NCBI RefSeq assembly: GCF_002157685.2
Contig: NZ_AP026738.1
Span: 930,001-994,000, forward strand
Reading direction: 5' to 3'
Source: Comamonas thiooxydans
Lineage (GTDB): Bacteria > Pseudomonadota > Gammaproteobacteria > Burkholderiales > Burkholderiaceae_C
Length of the DNA: 64,000 bases
The notes beneath the pieces were generated by a model, which was given only the letters and a program-made list of their open reading frames with translations, was not told the origin of the DNA and did not search any database. The position numbers and the translations under genes are program-made. How positions within the stretch are numbered: the stretch's first letter is position 1; the number at the start of each line of letters is the position of its first letter. This document shows positions 28,450 to 37,990 of this stretch, piece by piece.

Positions 28450-29775
28450 TCACCTCGCCGGCATATTTTTCAGGGTGTAGACCAGGCTGTAACTCGCATC
28501 ATCGGCAATGGCGGGCATGTTGGCATTCCAGTCGTCCCAGCGCTGTCGCATGGCCTGCAGGCGCTCGGGGTGCTGGCCGGCCAGATTGGCACGCTCGCGT
28601 TCGTCCTGCGCCAGATTGAACAGGTATTCGTTGTCTTCCACGCGCAGGTATTTCCATTCGCCTTCGCGCAGCGCACGCTGGTTGCGGTAGAGCATGCGCC
28701 AGTACAGCGGTCGGGCAAACTCCGCACCGTCGCTGCGCAGCACGGGCAGGATGGAGACGCCGTCCAGCGGGTAGTCCGGATCGGCGCTTACACCGGCTGC
28801 GTCCAGCACCGTGGCCGACCAGTCCATGGTCATGCATGGCTGGGCGCTGCTGCGATGGGCATCGATCACGGCGGGCCAGTGGGCGATCCAGGGCACGCGA
28901 ATGCCGCCTTCGGTCAGGTCCATCTTGCCGCCCACGAGAGGCCAGCTGTCCGAGAAGCGCTCGCCGCCGTTATCGCTGGTGAAGACGATCAGCGTGTTGT
29001 CGAGTTGGCCGTTTTTGCGCAGTGCTTCGACGATCCAGCCTATGCCTTCATCCATGTGATGAATCATGCGGCGGTACTGGTGAATATTGCCGCCCGCCAG
29101 ATGCGTGATGCCCGCCCCCAACTGCTCGGCAGTCTCACGGTCATCACGGGTTTCCCAGGGCCAGTGCGGCGCCGTGTAGTGAAGGCTCAAGAAGAAGGGG
29201 GAGTTGCCTTCGCTCATGCGGTTGACGAAGTCCACGCTACGCTGGGATAGCAGGTCGGTCAGATAGCCTTCGTCGTGGTGCTCCTCTTCGCCCACCCACA
29301 GATCGTGCTGGCCCGAGCTGCTCAGATGGGTGAAGTAATCCACGCCGCCCGACATGGGGCCGAAGTATTCCTCGTAGCCCGAGCGCAGCGGGCCGAAGTG
29401 GGGAGGGTAACCCAGATGCCATTTGCCTATCAGTGCCGTGCGGTAGCCCGCGCCCTTGAGCAGCGAGGCAACGGTGGGGATTTCGGGCGGCAGGCCCAGC
29501 TTGGCGCCCAGCGGCGTGCCGCGCGTCTTGCTGTTGATGGGCTCCTCGGCCGCGCCGCGCAAGCGGTATTGATAGCGGGCCGTGGCCAAGGCAAAACGTG
29601 TGGGCGAGCACACGGGTGAATTGGCATAGCCCTGGGTGAGCCTGAGGCCGTTGGCCGCCAGGCGATCGAGCACCGGGGATACCGGACCGAACTCGGCATC
29701 GCGGCCGCCGTAGCAGCCCAGGTCGGCATAGCCGAGATCGTCGGCGACGATGAAGATGATGTTGGGGCGGGTCAT
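28450..29775 (-). CDS. Sulfatase (Cys-type, cytoplasmic)
   Basis: 441-residue hydrolase of the alkaline-phosphatase fold that cleaves sulfate esters. It starts MTRPNIIFIVADDLGYADLG, with the first metal site DD. The maturation motif VCSPTRFALATAR (C-x-P-x-R) carries the Cys converted to formylglycine. The second metal site is VFTSDNGGERF. No signal peptide is present, as in Pseudomonas-type arylsulfatases, so the substrate must enter the cell first. It lies 43 bases after a TctC-type binding-protein gene, suggesting a shared transcript and joint use of a sulfated compound. Confidence 0.9.
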   Translation of the reverse strand: MTRPNIIFIVADDLGYADLGCYGGRDAEFGPVSPVLDRLAANGLRLTQGYANSPVCSPTRFALATARYQYRLRGAAEEPINSKTRGTPLGAKLGLPPEIPTVASLLKGAGYRTALIGKWHLGYPPHFGPLRSGYEEYFGPMSGGVDYFTHLSSSGQHDLWVGEEEHHDEGYLTDLLSQRSVDFVNRMSEGNSPFFLSLHYTAPHWPWETRDDRETAEQLGAGITHLAGGNIHQYRRMIHHMDEGIGWIVEALRKNGQLDNTLIVFTSDNGGERFSDSWPLVGGKMDLTEGGIRVPWIAHWPAVIDAHRSSAQPCMTMDWSATVLDAAGVSADPDYPLDGVSILPVLRSDGAEFARPLYWRMLYRNQRALREGEWKYLRVEDNEYLFNLAQDERERANLAGQHPERLQAMRQRWDDWNANMPAIADDASYSLVYTLKNMPAR

Positions 29776-29818
29776 GAAAGCTTGCTGTTGTGAGGAGGCT
29801 GAAGCTTGGCGCAGGCGC

Positions 29819-30820
29819 TTATTCCATCTTCATGCCCGTGGCCTGGGCCAGCACCCGGTAGCGGTCGGTCAGGGCCTGAATGCGCTTGGCGGCTGCATCG
29901 CCTGTCAGTCCTTCGTAGACCATGTCGTTGACACGCATGCGTTCACGCAATGTGCCGTCCTTCATTGCCTTCTCGAACTGGGCCTGGATTTTCTGCACCA
30001 GCGGCTCAGGCGTGCTGCTGGGCACCCAGGCGGCGAAAAGCACTTCCTGCTGCAGCTCCTTGTGTCCCAGTTCGGTCACCGACGGGACTTCCGGCAGCAA
30101 GGGGTTGCGTTGGGCCGTGGTCACCGCCAGCGGGGTGATCTTTCCAGTGGTCACATGGGGCAGCATGGCGGTGGAGCTGATGACGCCGCCGTCCACCTCG
30201 CCCGAGAGCATCGCCAGCGTGGCAGGTGCATTGCCTTTGTAGGGCACATGGTTGACCTTGGCACCGGTGGCGTAAGTCAGGATGCTGGAGGCCAGATGGC
30301 CGGGGGTTCCATAGCCGGCGGACCCCAGGGTCAGGCCCTTGTCCTTGCCGCGGGCGATGAACTGCTCCAGTGTCTTGATATTGGTCTTGGGGCTGACCGC
30401 CATCAGCATGCCTTGCGAGGCGAACACCATGACAGGACGCAGGTCGCCATTTTTGAACGGCATGCTTTTGTAGATCAGCGGGTTGACCGTGAAGCTCGTG
30501 TCCAGGCCGATCAGCATGGTGTAGCCGTCGGCGGCAGCCTTGGCGACGTAATCGGCTCCTATGTTGCCGCCGGCGCCGGTGCGATTCTCCACCACGAATG
30601 GCTGCTTGGTCTCGCGTTGAAGCACTTCTCCGACGCCGCGCGCCAGTATGTCCACCGCTCCTCCGGGAGCGAAGGAGGCGATCAGTCGAACCGGCTTGCC
30701 GGGCCAGGCAGAGGCGGCCGCGCCATCAGCAGGTTGAGCCTGGGAGGCGAAGACGGAGCAGCCCAGCAGCAAAGCCAGGCTGGTTTGAAGAAGGCGGCGG
30801 GGTGCAGTCAGGCGAGCCAT
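29819..30820 (-). CDS. Bug/TctC-family periplasmic binding protein
   Basis: 333 residues with a signal peptide (LLQTSLALLLGCSVFASQAQ) and the family pattern: WPGKPVRLIASFAPGGAVDI near residue 40, VVENRTGAGGNIGADYVAKA, and the loop GTPGHLASSIL, VPYKGNAPA. Such proteins deliver carboxylates or aromatic compounds to tripartite tricarboxylate transporters or act as orphan sensors. The only tctBA genes in view are 9 kb away. It is followed by a sulfatase gene and faces a MarR-type regulator, so a sulfated aromatic ligand is a reasonable guess. Confidence 0.92.
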   Translation of the reverse strand: MARLTAPRRLLQTSLALLLGCSVFASQAQPADGAAASAWPGKPVRLIASFAPGGAVDILARGVGEVLQRETKQPFVVENRTGAGGNIGADYVAKAAADGYTMLIGLDTSFTVNPLIYKSMPFKNGDLRPVMVFASQGMLMAVSPKTNIKTLEQFIARGKDKGLTLGSAGYGTPGHLASSILTYATGAKVNHVPYKGNAPATLAMLSGEVDGGVISSTAMLPHVTTGKITPLAVTTAQRNPLLPEVPSVTELGHKELQQEVLFAAWVPSSTPEPLVQKIQAQFEKAMKDGTLRERMRVNDMVYEGLTGDAAAKRIQALTDRYRVLAQATGMKME

Positions 30821-30888
30821 GGAATCACTCTCTTGTCTGAGGGAAGAGCTGGCATTTGCGAAAATCCCAAGCACTTCCCTTTGTCTCT

Positions 30889-30901
30889 GTATTGGGAATA
30901 C
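30889..30901. promoter_or_regulatory. Palindromic operator candidate between tctC-like and marR-like genes
   Basis: Perfect inverted repeat GTATT-GGG-AATAC in the 127-base divergent gap, 46 bases before the MarR start and about 68 before the binding-protein start. MarR proteins often bind such short palindromes next to their own gene. Confidence 0.45.
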
Positions 30902-30947
30902 ACACTGTAGAAGTGACATCCACAATTGATCTAATCAACTCATCTCC

Positions 30948-31451
30948 GTGAATACCCGACAACCGACCTCCATTCAGCAGATGCTGCTGTTTCGCATCAG
31001 CCGCTTCTTTGGCGTGGCGGGCGGCATGGCCATGCGCATGTGCGAGGCTCACTTCGGCCTGACGCGCCGCGAATGGGGCGTGATGGCGACGCTGGCGACC
31101 GAGGAGGGTTTGCTGTCCTCCGAGCTGGCGCAGAAGGTGCAGCTGGACAGGGCGCGCACTTCGCGGGCGCTCAGTGGCCTGGAGGAAAAAGGCTGGGTGC
31201 TGCGCAAGCCTCTGGATGGAGATCGCCGGCGCGTGGCCATTTATCTGACCGAGGAGGGGCGGCGCATGTACGGCCTGATCCTGCCCGAGATGGTCAAGAT
31301 TCATGCCGACATCGTGTCCGTCCTCAGCGATGAAGAGCTGGCCTTGTTTGACGGCCTGCTGGCCAAGCTTCAGGCCCATGCGGTGACGCTGGAGCAGCAG
31401 GAGCGATACGCGGATTTGCCGCGCATAGGGCGCAGCAGGCCGCCCCGATAG
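30948..31451 (+). CDS. MarR-family transcriptional regulator
   Basis: 167 residues with a GTG start. The winged-helix domain includes LTRREWGVMATLATEEGL, LAQKVQLDRARTSRALSGLEEKGWV and the wing KPLDGDRRRVAIYLTEEGRR. Members usually repress a divergent operon and release DNA on binding a phenolic or related ligand. The gene diverges from the TctC-type receptor and sulfatase pair, which are its probable targets. Confidence 0.9.
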   Translation: MNTRQPTSIQQMLLFRISRFFGVAGGMAMRMCEAHFGLTRREWGVMATLATEEGLLSSELAQKVQLDRARTSRALSGLEEKGWVLRKPLDGDRRRVAIYLTEEGRRMYGLILPEMVKIHADIVSVLSDEELALFDGLLAKLQAHAVTLEQQERYADLPRIGRSRPPR

Positions 31452-31529
31452 AGGGGCGGTGGGCAGTCAGATCGCATAAGGCTGGCGCCGTCGGCAGGGC
31501 ATTGCCTGCAATGCCACAATGCTGGCAAC

Positions 31530-32783
31530 ATGCAATTTCCCTACGAACTGGCCGTGGGCTGGCGCTATACCCGTGCAGGGCGCGCCACACGCCGCAATGG
31601 CTTCATCTCCTTTATCTCGGGTGTCTCCATGCTTGGCATTGCGCTGGGCGTGGCGGCGCTGATCATTGTGCTGAGCGTAATGAACGGCTTCCAGAAGGAA
31701 GTGCGGGATCGCATGCTCAGCGTTGTCTCCCATGTGGAAATCTACGCCCCGCAGGGCGCGCCTCTGCCCGATGTGGAGCGCACCATGCGCGAGGCCAGAG
31801 CCAACCCCGATGTGGTGGGGGCCGCGCCTTTCGTGGCGGCTCAGGCATTGCTGGCACGCGGCGAGGATATGAAAGGCGCCTTGGTGCGCGGTATCGATCC
31901 GGCGCGTGAGGGCGAGGTAACCGATCTGGCGGCCACCAGCGGCGAGGTGCTCAAGCGCCTGGTGCCCGGCGAGTTCAAGGTGGTGCTTGGCATCGAGCTG
32001 GCGCGCAGCCTCGGTGTGAGCGAAGGCGATGTGATCACGCTGATCGCTCCCAGCGGACAGGTCACGCCGGCCGGCGTGCTGCCGCGCATGAAGCAGATGA
32101 CGGTAGCCGGCACCTTCGATTCTGGTCACTACGAATATGACTCGGCGCTGGTGATGATGCATTACGAGGATGCGCAGCGCATCTTCCGCCTGGAAGGGCC
32201 GACCGGCATTCGCCTCAAGCTCAAGGATTTGCACGAGGCCCCGCGCGTGGCGCATGAACTGGCGGACACCTTGACGGACCGTTTGTTCATCCGCGACTGG
32301 ACGCAGCAGAACAAGACCTGGTTTGCCGCCGTGCAGCTCGAAAAACGCATGATGTTCATCATCCTGACCCTGATCGTGGCCGTGGCGGCTTTCAATCTGG
32401 TGTCCACCCTGGTGATGAGCGTGCAGGACAAGCGCGCCGATATTGCCATCCTGCGTACCCTGGGAGCCTCACCTTCGTCCATCATGGGCATCTTCATGGT
32501 CCAGGGCGCCATGGTCGGCGTCATCGGCACCTTGGCCGGTCTGGCGCTGGGGCTGGCGATTGCCTTCAATATCGACGTCATCGTGCCGGCCATAGAGCAG
32601 GCGCTGCATGCCAATTTCCTGCCCAAGGACATCTACCTGATCAGCAAGATGCCCAGCGAGCCGCAGTCCACGGACATCGTGCCGATTGCCGTGATTTCCC
32701 TGATTCTTTCTTTTGTGGCCACGATTTACCCCAGCTGGCGTGCCAGCCGCGTGAACCCTGCGGAGGCACTGCGTTATGAATGA
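31530..32783 (+). CDS. lolC: Lipoprotein-releasing ABC transporter permease LolC/LolE
   Basis: 417-residue inner-membrane permease of the Lol system, which releases lipoproteins to LolA. Layout is an N-terminal helix ([29 protein letters not shown]), a periplasmic domain of about 215 residues, then three helices in the FtsX-like region from about residue 270 ([23 protein letters not shown]). It overlaps lolD by eight bases. Only one permease gene is present, as in LolF-type or incomplete clusters; a second copy elsewhere cannot be excluded. Confidence 0.93.
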   Translation: MQFPYELAVGWRYTRAGRATRRNGFISFISGVSMLGIALGVAALIIVLSVMNGFQKEVRDRMLSVVSHVEIYAPQGAPLPDVERTMREARANPDVVGAAPFVAAQALLARGEDMKGALVRGIDPAREGEVTDLAATSGEVLKRLVPGEFKVVLGIELARSLGVSEGDVITLIAPSGQVTPAGVLPRMKQMTVAGTFDSGHYEYDSALVMMHYEDAQRIFRLEGPTGIRLKLKDLHEAPRVAHELADTLTDRLFIRDWTQQNKTWFAAVQLEKRMMFIILTLIVAVAAFNLVSTLVMSVQDKRADIAILRTLGASPSSIMGIFMVQGAMVGVIGTLAGLALGLAIAFNIDVIVPAIEQALHANFLPKDIYLISKMPSEPQSTDIVPIAVISLILSFVATIYPSWRASRVNPAEALRYE

Positions 32784-33465
32784 TGTCGTGATGGGCCAGA
32801 GCGTGCTGGAGGCACGCGGCCTGACCAAGCGCTTTGCCGAAGGCAAGCTGGATGTGACCGTGCTGCAGGGCGTGGATCTGCAGGTTCAGGCGGGCGAGAC
32901 GCTGGCGATTGTCGGCGCTTCGGGCTCGGGCAAATCCACCTTGCTGCACTTGCTGGGCGGGCTGGATGCGCCCACCACGGGCAGCGTCAGCCTCATGGGC
33001 CAGCCCTTGCACCAGCTCAGCCCGCAAAAGCAGGGCGCGCTGCGCAACCAGCATCTGGGCTTCATCTACCAGTTCCATCATCTGCTGGCCGAGTTCTCGG
33101 CCCAGGAGAATGTGGCCATGCCGCTGCGCATTCGCCGCGATGCCAAGGAGGACTGCATGGATCGCGCGGCCGAGATGCTGCGCGCCGTGGGCCTGGGCCA
33201 GCGCATGGCGCATCGCCCGGCCGAGCTGTCGGGCGGCGAGCGTCAGCGCGTGGCCATTGCACGTGCCCTGGTCACGCGTCCGGCCTGCGTGCTGGCCGAC
33301 GAGCCCACGGGCAATCTGGATCGCGGCACGGCTGATACGGTGTTTGCGCTGATGCTGGAGCTGGCGCGCAGCCATGGCACGGCGTTTGTGATGGTCACCC
33401 ATGACGAAGGACTGGCCGCGCGCTGCGATCGCATGGTCAGGCTGGGGCGCGGGCAACTGGCTTGA
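32776..33465 (+). CDS. lolD: Lipoprotein-releasing ABC transporter ATPase LolD
   Basis: 229 residues. Walker [11 protein letters not shown]-loop [16 protein letters not shown] (the hallmark FQFHHLL-type LolD motif), signature [15 protein letters not shown], Walker [12 protein letters not shown] and H-loop MVTHD are all present. It overlaps the permease gene and is followed by a strong terminator. Confidence 0.95.
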   Translation: MNDVVMGQSVLEARGLTKRFAEGKLDVTVLQGVDLQVQAGETLAIVGASGSGKSTLLHLLGGLDAPTTGSVSLMGQPLHQLSPQKQGALRNQHLGFIYQFHHLLAEFSAQENVAMPLRIRRDAKEDCMDRAAEMLRAVGLGQRMAHRPAELSGGERQRVAIARALVTRPACVLADEPTGNLDRGTADTVFALMLELARSHGTAFVMVTHDEGLAARCDRMVRLGRGQLA

Positions 33466-33485
33466 CCTCCTGTCTGTCGATGGGC

Positions 33486-33527
33486 AAAGGCCCGGTCGCG
33501 GCCTTTGCAGCGCCGGGCCTTTTTCAA
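33486..33527. terminator. Bidirectional terminator between lolD and the PAS chemoreceptor
   Basis: Stem AAAGGCCCGG (33486-33495) with CCGGGCCTTT (33513-33522) and a 17-base loop, followed by T-residues on the plus strand. It serves both converging genes. Confidence 0.85.
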
Positions 33528-34948
33528 TAAGCGCCGACCGCCGCGTTTCGGATGGCGATCGTGGCCTGCTCGCGGGCCGAGACCTGCGGCGGCATGACGG
33601 GGCGCGGCTTGGCCGGGCCATGATTGGCCGAGACATCCTGCGCCGTCAGATCGTCGGTGACCTCGCGCAGCCTGGCGGACTGGGCCAGCGAGGTCTGCAC
33701 CACCTCGCCCATGATCTGCGTGACCTGGCGCGAGGAGTTCACGATCTCGGCCATGGTGGTGCCGGCCTCGCGCACCTGGGTCACCCCCTGGGTGACCTGG
33801 GTGACGGAGGTTTGGATCAGCTGCTTGATCTCCTTGGCGGCTTCGGCGCTGTGCTGGGCCAGCTGACGCACCTCATTGGCCACCACGGCAAAGCCGCGTC
33901 CCTGGTCACCGGCGCGGGCCGCTTCCACGGCGGCGTTGAGTGCCAGCAGATTGGTCTGGAAGGCGATGGAGTCCATCATGCCGATGATGTCGCTGATCTT
34001 GCGCGAGCTGGCGCTGATGGATTCCATGGTGCTCACCACGTCCTGCACGGTACGGCCGCCGGCCTCGGCCACGCTGCAGGCGTCCTGGGCCAGCTCGTTG
34101 GCCTGGCGTGCATGGTTGGCGCTCTCGGTCAGCCCTTCCACCGTGGCGCGCAGGGTTTGCGCGGCGGTCACGCGGCGCGTGATGTTGGTGGCGAACTTGA
34201 CGACCTTGAAGGGGCGGCCTTCGGCGTCGAGTATGGGGTTGTAGCTGGCTTCGATCCAGACCTGGCGGCCGGCCTTGCCTATGCGCAGGTACTGGCCGGC
34301 ATCATGATGGCCCAGGGCCAGCTTGTGCCAGAAATGCTGATAGGCCGGGGACTGGCGTTCGTGCGGCTGGACGAACATGCTGTGGTGCCTGCCCACGACT
34401 TCGGCGAGGGAGTAGCCCATGGTCTGCAGGAACAGATCATTGGCCGTGAGGATGTTGCCGTTCAGATCGAACTCGATGATGGCCTGCACCTTGGCAATGG
34501 CCTGGAGCTGGCCGCGGGCATCGTCTTCTTGCTGCTGCTGCTCGGTGATGTCGGTGGCGTACTTGATGACTTTGCGCGGCTGGCCCTGGCTGTCGAAGAT
34601 CGGGTTGTAGCTGGCCTGCAGCCACACATCCTCGCCCTGGCTGTTGATGCGGCGGTAGCGTCCGCTGTCGTGCAGGCCTGCTGCCAGGCGTTGCCAGAAC
34701 TGGGCGTACTCGGCAGAACCGCGGGTTTCCTCATCGACAAACATGCGGTGGTGCTGGCCGATGATCTGTTCGGCGCTATAGCCCATGGTGCGCAGAAAGT
34801 TGTCATTGGCCGTCAGCACATGGCCTTGCAGATCGAACTCGATCACGGCCTGCACCTGATCCAGCGCGGCCAGCTTGCCCTGCATGTCGGCGCGCTGATG
34901 ACTTTGGCTCAGGCGTTGCCAGAGCGTGCTTTGCATAAGTCCCGTCAT
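33524..34948 (-). CDS. Soluble PAS-PAS chemoreceptor (Aer/BdlA-like)
   Basis: 474 residues without any membrane helix. Two PAS domains (about 25-137 and 150-260) are close copies of each other: [20 protein letters not shown] and [20 protein letters not shown], then [23 protein letters not shown] and [23 protein letters not shown]. The signalling domain has tip [23 protein letters not shown] pairs of this kind bind haem or FAD and report oxygen or redox state. A clear AAGGAG precedes the ATG. No CheR tether at the C-terminus. Confidence 0.92.
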   Translation of the reverse strand: MTGLMQSTLWQRLSQSHQRADMQGKLAALDQVQAVIEFDLQGHVLTANDNFLRTMGYSAEQIIGQHHRMFVDEETRGSAEYAQFWQRLAAGLHDSGRYRRINSQGEDVWLQASYNPIFDSQGQPRKVIKYATDITEQQQQEDDARGQLQAIAKVQAIIEFDLNGNILTANDLFLQTMGYSLAEVVGRHHSMFVQPHERQSPAYQHFWHKLALGHHDAGQYLRIGKAGRQVWIEASYNPILDAEGRPFKVVKFATNITRRVTAAQTLRATVEGLTESANHARQANELAQDACSVAEAGGRTVQDVVSTMESISASSRKISDIIGMMDSIAFQTNLLALNAAVEAARAGDQGRGFAVVANEVRQLAQHSAEAAKEIKQLIQTSVTQVTQGVTQVREAGTTMAEIVNSSRQVTQIMGEVVQTSLAQSARLREVTDDLTAQDVSANHGPAKPRPVMPPQVSAREQATIAIRNAAVGAY

Positions 34949-35102
34949 AACTTGCTCCTTTGGCCGATAGCACAGGGCAGGGGGTAAGGTTGCTTAATGT
35001 TTTATTTGTTTCAATGTGTGTACCGTAGGACAACACTGGAAACTGTCTGTAGTCACTTGACGTGTCATCTGCCGATGCCGCCCTGCGCTGGCAGCCCGGC
35101 CG

Positions 35103-35939
35103 ATGCATGATGTGCAGATGCCCACCTGGATAGATACCCATTGCCACCTGGATGCACCCGAATTCGCGCCTGACAGAGATGTCGTGCGCGCCGCTGCGCA
35201 GGCCGCAGGCGTCACGCATCTGGTCATTCCTGCCGTGCAGCGCAGCCACTGGCAGGACGTGATTGCGCTTGCCCATCGCCATGGCGACAGCTATGCGCTG
35301 GGCATTCATCCGCTTTACACGCCCGGCGCGCAGGAGTCCGATATCGCGGCGCTGCGCGAGCTGCTCAGCCAGCAGCGCGGGGACCCGCATCTGGTGGCGG
35401 TGGGCGAAATCGGCCTCGACTTTTTTGTCCCCGGACTGGACGAGCAGCGCCAGATCTGGTTCTACGAGCAGCAGATCCGGCTGGCATGCGAGTTCGAGTT
35501 GCCCGTCATCCTGCATGTGCGCAAGAGCAGCGATCGTCTGCTTAAGACCTTGCGTCAGCACAGGGTCGTGGGGGGGATTGCCCATGCCTTCAACGGCAGC
35601 GCCCAGCAGGCGCAGGCCTTCATCGATATGGGCTTCAAGCTGGGCTTTGGCGGCGCCGTCACCTATGAACGCGCGCTCAAGCTGCGTGAGCTGGCGGCCA
35701 GCCTGCCGCTGGAGGCGCTGGTTCTGGAAACCGATGCTCCCGATATTCCGCCGCACTGGCTCTACACCACGGCCGAACAGCGTGCGGCCGGTCAGCCCCA
35801 GGGGCGTAACAGCTCCGCCGAGCTGCCGCGCATTGCGGTGGAGATCGCGCGGCTGCGTGGCATAGGCATTGAGCAACTGGCGCAGGCTTGCACGGCCAAT
35901 GCACGTAAGGCACTCAAAGGGCTGCCGGCACTCCCGTAG
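35103..35939 (+). CDS. tatD: TatD-family metal-dependent DNase
   Basis: 278 residues of the amidohydrolase fold. The metal ligands are IDTHCHLD near residue 10, VGEIGLDFF, VILHVRKS, IAHAFNGS and VLETDAPDI. Family members are 3'-5' exonucleases acting on damaged DNA and RNA. The ATG at 35103 is the longest; the ATG at 35118 (MPTWIDTHCHLD) fits family starts equally well. No clear ribosome site is seen for either. Confidence 0.92.
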   Translation: MHDVQMPTWIDTHCHLDAPEFAPDRDVVRAAAQAAGVTHLVIPAVQRSHWQDVIALAHRHGDSYALGIHPLYTPGAQESDIAALRELLSQQRGDPHLVAVGEIGLDFFVPGLDEQRQIWFYEQQIRLACEFELPVILHVRKSSDRLLKTLRQHRVVGGIAHAFNGSAQQAQAFIDMGFKLGFGGAVTYERALKLRELAASLPLEALVLETDAPDIPPHWLYTTAEQRAAGQPQGRNSSAELPRIAVEIARLRGIGIEQLAQACTANARKALKGLPALP

Positions 35940-36038
35940 ATGGGTGGCATCTATCCTTTGCAGGCAAAGAGGCTCATGCTCATCTTTTTGAATATCAGCC
36001 CAAGAGCCAGGTCGATGGTGACTGGGCGACAATAGAGC

Positions 36039-36575
36039 ATGACCGAGGATTCTTCCGCCACTCCAACAGAGACTGGCCTGCGCTGGCAGGGGCTGGCGGC
36101 CGTGGCCGATGAGCGCACGCGTGCGCTGGTTCTGGGCAGCTTTCCGGGCCTGAAGTCGCTGCAGCAGGCCCAGTACTATGCCCATCCGCAAAACCAGTTC
36201 TGGCCGCTGCTGCAGGCCTTGTGGCCTCAGCACCTGCAGCCGGCACGTACTGATTACGCGGGCCGCTGCGAATGGCTGCTGGCACGCGGGCTGGGTCTGT
36301 GGGATGTGTATGCGAGCTGCGAGCGCGAGGGCAGTCTGGACAGCGCCATTCGCGCAGCCCAGGTCAACGACTTTGCCGGACTGCGTCAGCGCTGTCCTGA
36401 TCTGCAGCTGGCGTTGCACAACGGCGGCGAGAGCTACAAGCATGCCCGTCAGACAGAGGCACTGGGGCTGATCGCCCTCAAGCTGCCATCCACCAGCCCG
36501 GCCAATGCCGGCTGGTCGTTCGATAGAAAACTGCAGGCCTGGCACCATGCGCTGGCGGCCCATGGCCTGCTTTGA
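36039..36575 (+). CDS. DNA-deoxyinosine (hypoxanthine) glycosylase
   Basis: 178-residue enzyme of the uracil-DNA-glycosylase superfamily, HDG branch. It shows the first motif VLGSFPGLKSL, then QYYAHPQNQFWPLL, and the second motif LPSTSPANA. HDG-type proteins remove hypoxanthine arising from adenine deamination. It sits 15 bases before the spermidine-synthase-like gene. Confidence 0.85.
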   Translation: MTEDSSATPTETGLRWQGLAAVADERTRALVLGSFPGLKSLQQAQYYAHPQNQFWPLLQALWPQHLQPARTDYAGRCEWLLARGLGLWDVYASCEREGSLDSAIRAAQVNDFAGLRQRCPDLQLALHNGGESYKHARQTEALGLIALKLPSTSPANAGWSFDRKLQAWHHALAAHGLL

Positions 36576-36590
36576 AGATTGGTGTGAAAC

Positions 36591-37454
36591 GTGATCCGTA
36601 AAACCCGTGGCGGTGCCAAATCCGCGCAAGACAAGAATGTGGCCAGCGTGCAGGAGCTGCCAGAAGTCAGCGTCTCCGACGACGGCGATATCCGCTATCT
36701 GCATCTGGGCACGCCCTGGGTCCAGGGCTCCATGCGTATTCGCGATCCTTTTGATATCGACCTGGAGTATGTGCAGCGCATGATGGGTTGGCTGCTGTTT
36801 GCCGAGCCTGCCGAAGTGCCTCGGATGCACGCCATGCAACTGGGTCTGGGAGCGGCCGCCATCACCAAGTTCTGTCACAAGAAGCTGCGCATGAAGACCA
36901 CGGCCGTTGAGCTGAACCCTCAGGTTCTGGCCGTGTGCCGTAGCTGGTTCAAGCTGCCGCCCGACAGCAGCACGCTGCAGGTGGTGCTGGCCGATGCAGC
37001 TCAGGAGATCAAAAAGACCGAGTGGCAGGGCACGGTCGATGCACTGGCCGTCGATCTGTACGACCATGAGGCTGCGGCTCCCGTGCTCGATAGCGCCGAG
37101 TTCTATGCCGATTGCCGCAATCTTCTGACCGAGGACGGCATCATGACCGTCAACCTCTTTGGCCGCTCCTCCAGCTTTGACAAAAGCCTGGATCAGATGG
37201 CTCAGGCCTTTGGCGAGGACGCGCTCTGGGCCTTCCGCCCCACACGCGAAGGCAATACCGTGGTGCTGGCACAGCGCACACCGCGTGTTCTGCAGGGCGC
37301 CGAGCTGGATCAGGCCTGCGATCAGGTGCAGGCCCGTTGGGACCTGAACACCACCCGCTGGGCCAAGGTGTTTGTGCCTGCACGCGATGCAGAGGCAGGC
37401 AGCAAGACGGCCAAAGCCAAAGTCAGCCGCATCGGCCGGGGCGCTACCGTGTAA
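36591..37454 (+). CDS. Spermidine-synthase-like (SpeE fold) methyltransferase-type protein
   Basis: 287 residues with a GTG start. The Rossmann core is seen in HAMQLGLGAAAITKFCHKKL, TAVELNPQVLAVCRSWF and DALAVDLYDHEAAAPVLDS. The class is close to spermidine synthases, but the usual catalytic GGG and Asp-Gly-Ala motifs are not evident, so polyamine synthesis is not assured. The C-terminus is basic (KTAKAKVSRIGRGATV). Confidence 0.75.
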   Translation: MIRKTRGGAKSAQDKNVASVQELPEVSVSDDGDIRYLHLGTPWVQGSMRIRDPFDIDLEYVQRMMGWLLFAEPAEVPRMHAMQLGLGAAAITKFCHKKLRMKTTAVELNPQVLAVCRSWFKLPPDSSTLQVVLADAAQEIKKTEWQGTVDALAVDLYDHEAAAPVLDSAEFYADCRNLLTEDGIMTVNLFGRSSSFDKSLDQMAQAFGEDALWAFRPTREGNTVVLAQRTPRVLQGAELDQACDQVQARWDLNTTRWAKVFVPARDAEAGSKTAKAKVSRIGRGATV

Positions 37455-37515
37455 TTGCAAAGCCTGAGTAAAGTGATTGTGTCGGCCTTGATGGTTGCGG
37501 TTTTCTGCCGATGAT

Positions 37516-37884
37516 ATGGACATGACGATCAGTGCCATCTCCTCCAGTTCTGCCGGTTCGGCCCCTTCGGGGGCTGGTGTGGCATCGCGTATCCAGCAGC
37601 TGCAAAAGCAGATCAAGGATGCCACCAACGAACTCAAGGAAGTTGCCAACAGCGACGCTGATGCCAAAACCAAGGAGCGGCAGGCGCAGCTGCTGCAGGC
37701 CAAGATCCAGATGCTGCAGGCCCAGATAGAGGCCTTGCAGAACCAGCAGGCACAGCAAGCCCAGCAGGCTGCCCAGCGGGGGACCGATGCAGTCCAGCAA
37801 AAGCGGGATGAGCAGGTGCAGAGCAGAAGTCGCGGCAATCCGGGCCAGGGCGGGCTGGGCGGTCTGGTGGACGAATACGCCTGA
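37516..37884 (+). CDS. FlxA-like coiled-coil protein
   Basis: 122 residues. A Ser/Ala-rich start is followed by a coiled coil over about residues 25-95 (RIQQLQKQIKDATNELKEV, QAKIQMLQAQIEALQNQQ) and a Gly-rich tail. The heptad and Gln-rich pattern resembles the FlxA family, whose E. coli founder is under flagellar sigma control. No dependable sigma-28 promoter is seen here. The ATG at 37516 is chosen over an upstream TTG at 37495; an ATG at 37522 is also possible. Confidence 0.65.
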   Translation: MDMTISAISSSSAGSAPSGAGVASRIQQLQKQIKDATNELKEVANSDADAKTKERQAQLLQAKIQMLQAQIEALQNQQAQQAQQAAQRGTDAVQQKRDEQVQSRSRGNPGQGGLGGLVDEYA

Positions 37885-37990
37885 GCTGCATCAGGGATGA
37901 ATGCCATCGTCCGCCTGCTTTGTATCGTCCTAGTCAGGAGCGTGGGCCGATGGCGGTACAGTCAAGGCAGTTTTGTTGCCACTGCCGCCC

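Noticed and set aside
37488..37514. Sigma-28 promoter for the FlxA-like gene (GCCGATGA box)
   Set aside because: The -35 element (TTGA) is poor and the box ends one base before the chosen start codon, leaving no leader.
34803..37907. Very long open frame of 1034 codons on the minus strand
   Set aside because: It is antisense to tatD, the hypoxanthine glycosylase, the SpeE-like and FlxA-like genes, all of which have clear family motifs. Long antisense frames are expected in GC-rich DNA.
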